From Micromonospora sp. AMSO31t (GTDB lineage Bacteria > Actinomycetota > Actinomycetes > Mycobacteriales > Micromonosporaceae), in contig NZ_WBKT01000030.1 of the NCBI RefSeq assembly GCF_008868175.1, positions 1 to 49,124 on the forward strand: a stretch of DNA of 49,124 nt, in the 5' to 3' direction. Positions 17,323 through 25,600 of the stretch are shown in pieces. Each line of letters begins with the position of its first letter. Position 1 is the first letter of the stretch. The notes below the pieces were generated by a model. That model was not told the DNA's origin, did not search any database, and worked only from the letters and a program-made list of their open reading frames with translations. The position numbers and the translations under genes were made by a program.

Positions 17323-18651
17323 TCAGCTGGTGAAGATCGACTTCTTCTGGTTCTCGATGCTGGTGAGCAGCCCGCCGATGTCCTTCGGGTCCTTGATGAA
17401 CTGCTGCAACGCCGGGATCATCACGGTCGAGGCGAAGTCCGGCCGGGTGTCCCGGTCGAGGAACTGGGCGATCTCGGTGGCGGAGCCGACCAGTTCGGCG
17501 GCCTTCTTCTTCAGCGCGGTGTAGCCGCTGGTGTCCCCGCCGGTGTTGGCGACCAGGGTGCCGGGATCGCCCTTCACCATGATGTTCGCGGCATCGGCGC
17601 CGCCGATGTACTCCAGCAGCTTCTTGGCGTTGGTCTCGGACTTCGGCTTCCGGGCCATCATGTAGCCGTCGATCGGCGCGTCCAGGGCCTTGGCCCCGAT
17701 CGTGGAGTCGATCTCCGGGAAGGTGAAGAAGTCGATGTCGTCCTGCTCGTTCTCGTTGAACTGCTGGGCGACGAAGAGGCCGAGCAGGTACATGCCGCTC
17801 TTCTTCTGCTGCAGCGACTGGGCCGCCTCCTGCCAGGTCCGGCCCAGGGCGTCCGGCTGGTGCAGCGGCAGCAGCCCCGCCCAGGTGTCGAAGACCTTCT
17901 TCACCTTGTCGGAGGTCCACGCCTCCTTGCCGGCCATCAGGTCGACGTGGAACTGGTAGCCGTTGATCCGCAGGTTGAGGATGTCGAAGGTGCCCATCGC
18001 CGGCCAGCCGTCCTTGTCGGCGAAGGCGATCGGGTTCAAGCCGTCCTTCTTCATCTGCGCGCCGAGCAGGTTGAACTCGTCGAGCGTCTTCGGCACCTGG
18101 TAGCCGCGCTGCTGCCACACGGACTTGCGGTAGAAGACGGCCCACGGGTAGTAGGACGCCGGCACGAAGTACTGCTTGCCGTCGTCGCCGGTGGACGCCT
18201 TCTTGAACGCGTCGGAGAACCCGGAGAGCTTGCCCCAGACGTCGCTGACGTCGCCGGCCAGACCCTTCGCGGCGAAGAACCGCATCCGGTAGCCGGCGAA
18301 CCAGGTGAAGACGTCGTCCGGCTTGCCCTGCAGGTAGTTGTTGATGTTCTCCTGGAACGTGTTGTGGTCGACCGTGTTGATGCTGGCGGTGACCCCGGAC
18401 TTGCTCTGGAAGCCGGCCGCCAGCTTGGCGAGGACGTCCTTCGGCGTGGGGTCCGAGGCGTTCGAGCCGATCGACACGGTCTTCGAGTCCGCGCCGGAGT
18501 CGGAGTCGGAGCCGCAGCCGGCGAGCAGTCCCGTGCCCAGCAGCGTGCCCGCGCCGGCCGCGCCGGCGAGCAGCGAGCGGCGGTTCAGGCCGGCGACGGA
18601 CGGGGGTACGAGTCGGGCGAGGTACTCGGCTTCGGTACGGGGACGGGACAT
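17323..18651 (-). CDS. Extracellular sugar-binding lipoprotein of the ABC transporter
   Basis: A CUT1-type solute-binding protein of 442 residues. A twin-arginine signal (NRRSLLAG, Arg24-Arg25) runs into a lipobox LLAGC with Cys46 as the lipidated residue, so it is a Tat-exported lipoprotein. The mature part shows the typical family pattern, including DDVFTWFAGYRMRFFAAKG and PWAVFYRKSVW. ATG 18651 has an AGGAGGC ribosome site. It is the first gene of the operon, with a good promoter in the divergent region. Its substrate is probably an alpha- or beta-galactoside, judged from the GH36 and GH42 genes on either side. Confidence 0.92.
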   Translation of the reverse strand: MSRPRTEAEYLARLVPPSVAGLNRRSLLAGAAGAGTLLGTGLLAGCGSDSDSGADSKTVSIGSNASDPTPKDVLAKLAAGFQSKSGVTASINTVDHNTFQENINNYLQGKPDDVFTWFAGYRMRFFAAKGLAGDVSDVWGKLSGFSDAFKKASTGDDGKQYFVPASYYPWAVFYRKSVWQQRGYQVPKTLDEFNLLGAQMKKDGLNPIAFADKDGWPAMGTFDILNLRINGYQFHVDLMAGKEAWTSDKVKKVFDTWAGLLPLHQPDALGRTWQEAAQSLQQKKSGMYLLGLFVAQQFNENEQDDIDFFTFPEIDSTIGAKALDAPIDGYMMARKPKSETNAKKLLEYIGGADAANIMVKGDPGTLVANTGGDTSGYTALKKKAAELVGSATEIAQFLDRDTRPDFASTVMIPALQQFIKDPKDIGGLLTSIENQKKSIFTS

Positions 18652-18782
18652 TGTGCCTCCTGCGTGGAAGAGGTGCGCTGCGCCCAAGGGCCGTGATGGG
18701 TGGCGGGGATAGGTGTTCATGCCGGCTGGCGTAGATCCACCGTGAATCCACACGTCCGAACACAAACAGCCGGTGGCGGTTG

Positions 18783-18810
18783 AAGCTACCCCTTGCTTCG
18801 GCGCTGTCAA
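18783..18810 (-). promoter_or_regulatory. Promoter of the galactoside transport operon
   Basis: On the minus strand a perfect TTGACA (18805-18810), 16 bases and TAGCTT (18783-18788) lie about 130 bases before the binding-protein start. Confidence 0.6.
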
Positions 18811-18836
18811 GAGGCCGGAAGGACAGCGATAACCCA

Positions 18837-18922
18837 GTTGTGACAACGGCGGGACAGGGTAAACGTTGGAATTTCTGTCGATGTTGGAAAGTGTTGACTT
18901 GGGTGACGTTCGGCGGCACTCT
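18837..18922 (+). promoter_or_regulatory. GH42 promoter with repeated GTTG-type operator words
   Basis: GTTGTGACAAC (18837-18847), GTTGGAA (18865-18871), GTTGGAA (18883-18889) and GTTGACT (18893-18899) form a series of direct repeats, as DeoR-family regulators often use. TTGACT (18894-18899), 17 bases and CACTCT (18917-18922) make a candidate promoter whose start would fall at the ATG at 18931, so the mRNA may be leaderless. Confidence 0.48.
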
Positions 18923-18930
18923 CTGCTGTC

Positions 18931-20940
18931 ATGCGGAACTGGCACGGCGAGCAGATCTGGTACGGCGCGGACTACAACCCGGAGCAGTGGCCCGAGGAGA
19001 CCTGGGCCGAGGACGTCGAGCTGATGCGCCGCGCCGGGGTCAACCTCGTCTCGGTCGCGATCTTCTCCTGGGCCCTGCTGGAACCCGCTCCCGGCCGCTT
19101 CGAGTTCGGCTGGCTGGACCGGGCGCTCGACCTGCTGCACGCCGGCGGGATCAGCGTCGACCTGGCGACCGCCACGGCCAGCCCGCCGCCCTGGCTGGCT
19201 CACCGGCACCCCGAGACGCTGCCCCGCCGCGCCGACGGCACGATCCTCTGGCCCGGCGGGCGGCAGGCGTACTGCCCCAGCTCGCCGGTGTTCCGGGAGC
19301 GCTCGCTCGCCCTGGTCGAGGCCGTCGCCGGCCGGTACGCCGACCACCCGGCCGTCGTCATGTGGCACGTCTCCAACGAGCTGGGCTGCCACAACGTGCA
19401 CTGCTACTGCGACGTCAGCGCCGGGGCGTTCCGCACCTGGCTGCGCGAGCGCTACGGCGACCTCGACGCCCTCAACGCCGCCTGGGGCACCGCGTTCTGG
19501 AGCCAGCGCTACCACGACTGGGCCGAGGTCAACCCGCCGCGGAGTGCCCCCACCTTCGCCAACCCCACGCAGCAGCTGGACTTCCTGCGCTTCTCCTCCG
19601 ACGAGCAGCGCGCGCAACTGCGCGCCGAGCGGGAACTGCTGACCCGGCTCACCACCCAGCCGGTCACCACAAACTTCATGATCGGCGCCGGCGTCAAGTA
19701 CCTGGACTACCACTCCTGGGCCGCCGACGTGGACCTGGTCGCCAACGACCACTACCTCACCGCCGCCGACCCGCAGCCACAGGTCGGCCTCGCGCTGGCC
19801 GCCGACCACACCCGGGGCGTCGCCGGCGGCGCGCCGTGGCTGCTCATGGAGCACTCCACCAGCGCCGTGAACTGGCAGCCGCGCAACGTCGCCAAGACCC
19901 CCGGCCAGATGCGCCGCAACAGCCTCGCCCACGTGGCGCGCGGCGCCGACGGGGTGCTGTTCTTCCAGTGGCGTGCCTCCCGGGCGGGCGCGGAGAAGTT
20001 CCACTCCGCGCTGGTGCCGCACGCCGGCCCGGAAACCAAGGTGTTCCGCGAGGTGTGCCGGCTCGGCGCCGACCTGAAGGCGCTCGCCGAGGTGCGCGGC
20101 AGCCGGGTCGACGCTGACGTGGCCATCCTCTTCGACTACGAGGCCTGGTGGGGCGCCGAACTCGACTCCCACCCCAGCGTCGACGTCACCTACGCAGACC
20201 GGCTCACCGCGCTGCACGGCGCGCTCTGGCGGGCCGGTGTCACCGCCGACGTGGTGCACCCGTCCACCGACCTGTCGCGCTACCGGCTCGTCCTGGTCCC
20301 CACGCTCTACCTGGTCCGCGATGCCGACGCCGACGCGCTGCGCCGCTACGTCGAGGCGGGCGGCACCACGCTGGTCACCTACTTCAGCGGCATCGTCGAC
20401 GAGCACGACCACATCCGGCTCGGCGGCTACCCGGGGGCGTTCCGCGACCTGCTCGGCGTCCGCACCGAGGAGTTCTTCCCGCTCCGGGCCGGCGAGTCGG
20501 TCCGCCTCGACGACGGCACGACCGCCGACGTGTGGACCGAGTGGCTGCACGCCGAGGGTGCCGAGGTGCTCGCCGCGTACGCCGACGGGCCGCTGCCGGG
20601 CGTGCCGGCACTGACCCGGCACGCGGTCGGCGCGGGCGCCGCCTGGTACCTCGGCACCCGGCTCGACCAGGCGGCCACCGACCGGCTGTTCGCCCGCCTG
20701 CTCGCCGAGACCGGCGCCCGCCCCGCGGTGAGCGCGCCGGAAGGGGTGGAGGTGGTCCGCCGCCGGGCCGGCGACCGGACCTGGCTGTTCGTCCTCAACC
20801 ACACCGACGCCGAGGCCCGGCTGGCGGTGACCGGGGTTGAACTGCTCGGCGGCGGCCGGTGCGACGGCGAACTGGCGGTCCCGGCGGGGGAGGTGGCGGT
20901 GGTCCGCGAGGAAGCACCGGCCCGCCCCCAGGTCGCCTGA
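18931..20940 (+). CDS. GH42 beta-galactosidase
   Basis: A cytoplasmic retaining beta-galactosidase of 669 residues, normal for GH42. The barrel opens with IWYGADYNPEQWP. Acid/base Glu150 lies in HVSNELGCH and nucleophile Glu307 in LLMEHSTSAVNW. Cysteines 115, 153, 158 and 160 (YCPSS and LGCHNVHCYC) match the zinc cluster seen in many GH42 enzymes. Trimer and beta domains follow. There is no signal peptide. The ATG has no ribosome site, which suits a leaderless transcript. It is divergent from the transport operon and 37 bases before the DeoR-type regulator gene, so it most likely cleaves an imported beta-galactoside. Confidence 0.92.
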   Translation: MRNWHGEQIWYGADYNPEQWPEETWAEDVELMRRAGVNLVSVAIFSWALLEPAPGRFEFGWLDRALDLLHAGGISVDLATATASPPPWLAHRHPETLPRRADGTILWPGGRQAYCPSSPVFRERSLALVEAVAGRYADHPAVVMWHVSNELGCHNVHCYCDVSAGAFRTWLRERYGDLDALNAAWGTAFWSQRYHDWAEVNPPRSAPTFANPTQQLDFLRFSSDEQRAQLRAERELLTRLTTQPVTTNFMIGAGVKYLDYHSWAADVDLVANDHYLTAADPQPQVGLALAADHTRGVAGGAPWLLMEHSTSAVNWQPRNVAKTPGQMRRNSLAHVARGADGVLFFQWRASRAGAEKFHSALVPHAGPETKVFREVCRLGADLKALAEVRGSRVDADVAILFDYEAWWGAELDSHPSVDVTYADRLTALHGALWRAGVTADVVHPSTDLSRYRLVLVPTLYLVRDADADALRRYVEAGGTTLVTYFSGIVDEHDHIRLGGYPGAFRDLLGVRTEEFFPLRAGESVRLDDGTTADVWTEWLHAEGAEVLAAYADGPLPGVPALTRHAVGAGAAWYLGTRLDQAATDRLFARLLAETGARPAVSAPEGVEVVRRRAGDRTWLFVLNHTDAEARLAVTGVELLGGGRCDGELAVPAGEVAVVREEAPARPQVA

Positions 20941-20977
20941 TCCCGCCCACCCGTGCCGCGCGCCTGAAGGAGGTCCG

Positions 20978-21760
20978 ATGCTCGCCCAGCAACGGCAGAG
21001 CGCCATCCTGGAGCTGATCCGCCAGCGCGGCGGCGTCCGGGTCAGCCACCTGGTCAGCCGCTTCGGGGTGTCGGACATGACCATCCGGCGGGACCTGGAG
21101 GTGCTCGCCGAGCGGGGCCTCGTCGACAAGGTCCACGGGGGAGCGACGCTGGCCGGCCCCGGCTCCGCCGAGGAGCCGGGCTTCGCGGCCAAGTCGATCC
21201 GGCAGCAGGCCGAGAAGCGGGCCATCGTCGAGCGGGCCGCCGGCCTGGTCGAGCCCGGCATGGCCGTCGCGCTCTCCGCCGGCACCACCACCGCCGCCCT
21301 GGCCGCCCGGCTCGCCGACGTCCGGGGGCTGACCGTGGTCACCAACTCGATCCCGGTCGCCGACGCCCTCTACCAGAACCCGCGCGCCGACCAGACCGTC
21401 GTGCTCACCGGCGGCATCCGCACCCCCTCGGACGCGCTGACCGGGCCGGTGGCCGAGGCGGCCATCGCCGCGCTCAACGTCGACCTGCTCTTCCTCGGCG
21501 TGCACGGGATGAGCCCGCGTACCGGGTTCACCACCCCCAACCTGCTGGAGGCGGCCGTCAACCGGCGGCTGATCGGCGCGGCCCGACGGCTCGTGGTGCT
21601 CGCCGACCACACCAAGTGGGAGACGATCGGCATCGCCACCATCGCCCCGCTGGAGGAGGCCGACGTGCTGGTCACCGACGGGGGGCTGCCGCCGGACGGG
21701 CGCCGGCAGATCGGCGAGCAGGTCGGTGAGCTCATCGTGGTCGACGTCGACGGTCTGTGA
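20978..21760 (+). CDS. DeoR/GlpR-family transcriptional regulator
   Basis: A 260-residue regulator. The N-terminal DeoR helix-turn-helix reads VRVSHLVSRFGVSDMTIRRDLEVL (residues 17-40), followed by the usual HGGA turn. The C-terminal sugar-phosphate-sensing domain has LSAGTTTAALA, VVTNSIPVA and LTGGIR. The ATG has a near-perfect GAAGGAGGTCC ribosome site. It follows the GH42 gene and most probably controls the galactoside locus by binding the repeated GTTG words in the divergent region. The ligand is likely a sugar phosphate, from the family. Confidence 0.9.
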   Translation: MLAQQRQSAILELIRQRGGVRVSHLVSRFGVSDMTIRRDLEVLAERGLVDKVHGGATLAGPGSAEEPGFAAKSIRQQAEKRAIVERAAGLVEPGMAVALSAGTTTAALAARLADVRGLTVVTNSIPVADALYQNPRADQTVVLTGGIRTPSDALTGPVAEAAIAALNVDLLFLGVHGMSPRTGFTTPNLLEAAVNRRLIGAARRLVVLADHTKWETIGIATIAPLEEADVLVTDGGLPPDGRRQIGEQVGELIVVDVDGL

Positions 21761-21784
21761 CAGGCCGCGGTGGGGCGGGGGGTG

Positions 21785-21809
21785 ACGGGCACCTGACGAG
21801 CCGGCCCGT
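21785..21809. terminator. Possible terminator between convergent genes
   Basis: ACGGGC (21785-21790) and GCCCGT (21804-21809) pair across a 13-base loop between the DeoR gene and the convergent membrane-protein gene. Confidence 0.35.
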
Positions 21810-21834
21810 GTCAAGAAACCGACTCGCCTTCGGT

Positions 21835-21846
21835 GTGTGATCACAC
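21835..21846. promoter_or_regulatory. Perfect 12-base palindrome GTGTGATCACAC
   Basis: A TGTGA/TCACA palindrome without spacer sits 20 bases after the end of the minus-strand membrane-protein gene. It resembles a protein-binding site, yet no promoter is near; its role is unknown. Confidence 0.3.
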
Positions 21847-21865
21847 CCGGTCGTACCGCTTCCGC

Positions 21866-22522
21866 CTAGTGAACGGTGGGCTCCGCATTCCCGGGTGCCA
21901 GCGGCGCCGATGCCGGCGGTACGGACTCTCCGGGCCGTGCGGCCCGAGGAGTTGGTGATGGAGGCAGGACCGCCCGCCCTGAGACCGGCGCTGGCGCCGG
22001 GACCGGGCGGCGGAGCACGTCGACGAGCAGGTAGACCGAGGTGCCGGTGGCGAAGAGGCCGACCACCCAGACGATGACGAAGCCGGCCGTCGCATACCAG
22101 GCCTGGTGCGCGATGATCAATCGCAAGGTCCACCCCAGAGCCAGCAGGCTCACTCCGGGGAAGCAGATCAGCAGAGGTAGGAACCAGTCCAGGAGCCGAG
22201 CCGGCCGCCGGTTCGCCCGCGACCAGGCGCCCCAGCCGAGTCCGCCCGGCACCCGTGGGGCAAGTTCCTCGTCGATGTACCTCGTCGTCCAGCGCATGGC
22301 GGTTCGCTGTCCGACATAGCGCCCGCAGAGCAGATAGGAACTGAGTGGCACGATCAGCAACACCGCCTGGAAGTCTGGACGCGACAGTCCGAACGCGATG
22401 ATTGCGCTCGTGAGGGTCAACTGCAACCCGACGATCTGCTGCTGAAACTTGGCCCGCGAGTCAATCTCCGCGCGGAGTGACTGGTACTCGGCCAACGCCC
22501 CCTGGGCATCAGTATCGGTCAC
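21866..22522 (-). CDS. Membrane protein divergent from the giant GHKL/PRTase gene
   Basis: A 218-residue protein of unrecognised function. An N-terminal amphipathic, charged helix (EYQSLRAEIDSRAKFQQQ) leads into two hydrophobic helices (about residues 30-47 and 53-70). After a cytoplasmic, Arg-rich loop come two more helices (about 115-135 and 142-165). The tail is a Pro/Ala/Ser-rich disordered stretch. I chose the GTG at 22522, which follows GAGAGGACGAG; an upstream start would add 37 implausible residues. Lower-GC codon use matches the giant gene, and they share a 134-base divergent region, so the two probably belong to one module. A membrane effector or anchor is a guess from context. Confidence 0.7.
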   Translation of the reverse strand: MTDTDAQGALAEYQSLRAEIDSRAKFQQQIVGLQLTLTSAIIAFGLSRPDFQAVLLIVPLSSYLLCGRYVGQRTAMRWTTRYIDEELAPRVPGGLGWGAWSRANRRPARLLDWFLPLLICFPGVSLLALGWTLRLIIAHQAWYATAGFVIVWVVGLFATGTSVYLLVDVLRRPVPAPAPVSGRAVLPPSPTPRAARPGESVPPASAPLAPGNAEPTVH

Positions 22523-22582
22523 AACTCGTCCTCTCGTCGACAACGGCCGCGCGCCACTCGCACGGTTCGGATGAACAGCGGT

Positions 22583-22610
22583 TTGCGATGCCGGAGTAGC
22601 TCGGTAGCGT
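22583..22610 (+). promoter_or_regulatory. Candidate promoter of the giant signalling gene
   Basis: TTGCGA (22583-22588), 16 bases and TAGCGT (22605-22610) lie in the 134-base divergent region and predict a leader of about 40 bases. Confidence 0.4.
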
Positions 22611-22656
22611 GATCGGCAGACAAGTCTCCACACGGGCGATCGAGCGGAGATGCGGC

Positions 22657-25600
22657 ATGATTCTCCTTAATTTCGGCATTCGCCTCAACGCCCGGTCCTG
22701 GGTGGACACACTCCGCGCGCACGCCGACGGTTTCAGTGGAGCCTCTTTCGCCCCCGGCGCGATGTTTGGCCAGCACATTGTCGTCGACCTGTCCGAGGTA
22801 GGGTTCGCGGATTTTGTCACGCTGGGCCACCTGCTCAACTTCCTGCGCGCGATGACCAATGCGGGCGCGCAGTTCTCGGTGGTTCCACCCCAGCCGGAGG
22901 CACTTGCGCACGAGTCGCCCCAGGATGCTGCCACCGGGATGCGCCGACTGGCTCGTCGCAACTGTCAGCTTTACCTGGAACAGACCGGCTTCCAGGCCGC
23001 CTACGCCGAGATGGACGGTCAGGTCGAGTTCGAGGCGCCGGATGGCGCGGAGCGGCTCTCGCCCATCATGAACGGTTCCCAGCGGTCCGATGGCGGTGAG
23101 AGCGGTCAGCTGCCGAAGCGTCGCCGCCGGATCCTGCCCTATCGCTGGGTCAACGTCGGTGAAGCGCGCGGCCTTACGGAGTCCGACGATGCCTCTCGCT
23201 GGGTCGCCGACCTGAAGGACCTCGGGCTGTCCGACGAGCAGGCGGCGGCGTTCGGCGCCGGCATCATTGCCGAGCTTCTGGAGAACGCCGCCGAGCATTC
23301 CGGCCTGCGCGACCATGACGGCGAGCTCACATGCCGGCGCCAGATCCTGCTCGGCGGAGTCATCGTGCCGCCAGAGACGTACAAGGACCGCGGCGGCGAC
23401 CTCGACGAGAGCATTCGCGACCTGGTCACGTGGGCGGCCAAGGTACCCAGCCCGCTGGTGCGCCTCGTGGTCGCGGATGCCGGTGCTGGCATGATCAGCG
23501 CGCTCGCGGCAGCCAACTCGGCGGAGGTCGAGTTCGACCCGGAAGAGGCACAGCAGGCGATCCTGACCACGCTGGACCGCCGGCCCCCGACACGGAAGCC
23601 GACCGGACTGAGTGATCATCACGCCGGAGGGCTGTGGAAGGTGGCCCGTCTCGCACGGGGCTATCAGGGCGGCCTTGTGATCACCTCCAGCGGTCAGCTG
23701 GTCACCCGCGTCTTCGGGCAATCCTCGGAGCCGCACGACTTGGCGCGGACCTGCACCGTTGTCACCGCGGGCACGCTCGTCGAGTGCGACATGCTCCTCC
23801 AACCGGACGACGAGGCGCAGCTCGGGGCGGAGGAAGTGATCACCCCACCGCGGACCACCGGCCGCGAGGACGGACGACCCGATCTGGACTGTGTGACGGT
23901 GTCGCTGCGCCGGCGGCGCGGCCTGACCGAGGAGGACCTGCACAATATCCGTCGGCAGCTGGGCCGACGGCCGACGGCCACCGGTGGCCTGGTCGTCGCG
24001 GTCACCGCGCCCGATAGCGAGGTTCGCCCAGACGATGTCGACATCGGCACCGCCATTGCGCAGGTCCTGCGCCTCGCCAACGCTCCGGGTGACTTGGCCA
24101 CGGTGGTACTTGCCCTTCCCGGCGTCAACCGGCAGATGATGTCGGTCGCGGTGGAGTTCCTCAACGCCGAGTGCGGTCCGGGAGCCGGGAATGTCCCACC
24201 TGACATGCGGTCACCGGTCCTGGTTCTCGGCCCGGACAACCGACACTTCTGGATCGGTGGCACCGCCTCCGGGCGGGAGATCCTGCGTCGGCTGTCCGCC
24301 GCGCAGCATCCGATGCATCTGCATGACCTCGCTACCGGCGGTCGCAACCTGGCCGACGCGCTACCCGCCGTACGCGAACTGCAGGACCGGACCGGGCTGC
24401 TGCACGCGGAGAACGACGCGCTTCGCCTGCGGATCAAGCCGCAGGACGCGATGAGCGCGCTGGCCAGCTACGTCGGTCAGGAGCTGCGGAACGCCATCGA
24501 GAACAACACCACCGAGGGCGTTGTGGAGGGCGTCTTCCTGACCCCCAACCTGGAGGTGGCCAGCCGGTGGTGCCACCTCGGTCGGATCCTCGCCGGCCTG
24601 AACCTCAGTGGCCTGGCGGGTTACGCTCTCGCCGCCCGGATGGAGGACCGCATCGGTCGATTCAACCGAGCAGCGGCGCCGCTGGTCGTCCGCGTCGGCG
24701 ACGCGCCGCACGCCATGGTCGCCGCGTTCGCGCGGTCATTCACCGGCCACGACAGCTATGCCGACTCGCTGGAGGACGTACGGCTGGAGCGCGCCCGCCG
24801 AGGGACCGAAGGCGCGGCTCAGGTGCTGCTGGTCACCGACCTGGTATCGAGCCGCCGCACTCTCAAGCACGCGCTGCTGCAGCTCGTCGATCGGGACATG
24901 GTGCCCCTCGCGGTTGCCGCCGGGGTCGACACCGGCATGACGGACGACACCAGCGAAGCGGGGGAGGTCCTCTTCCTGAACCGCCGGGTGCCGATGATCA
25001 AGCTTTCCGACGTCGATGTGCAGGTGGATACGCCGCTCCCTCGTCAGCCGGACCCGATCGATCCGGTGCTCCGCCAACCCATGACGGGTACGCGCACGAT
25101 ACCGAAGGCTCTCGTCACGCAGGACGCCTATGTGGCCGCCATGGAGCGGTCCAACGCCGCCCGCCTCGGTCACATCGAACGGCCGGCAAATCGGCACTAC
25201 ACCGCCTACGTCGACCCCACCCGCCTGTTCCGGCAGCGGGACTGGGCCGAGACGGTCAACCGCCTGTTGGTCAAACGGGTGACCGAGATGCACCACGCGA
25301 CCTTTGGCGACGAGGCCGAGCCCTCCGCCGCCTGCGTGCTCTATCCGGAGGGCACGTTGGATGACCTGCCGCGGGTCGCCGAGGCGTTGGGAGCCGCACT
25401 GGTCCGCGCCGGCATCCCGGTGATCGCAACGCTAGGAATTCCGCGCGCGCCGGTCGGCGAGTGGTGGTGGTACCCAGGTTCGGTGAGCCTGCCCGCCGAG
25501 GCGCGGCATGCGGTCATCGTTGATGCCGGTGCCGGCAGCGCGCGTACCATCGGTCACCTGCAACGGATAGCGGCGACCGGCGGCATCGCCGCCATCACCG

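Noticed and set aside
18652..21345. Upstream extension of the sugar-binding protein frame to 21345 on the minus strand
   Set aside because: The real start is the ATG at 18651 with a Tat signal and ribosome site; the rest is antisense to the GH42 gene.
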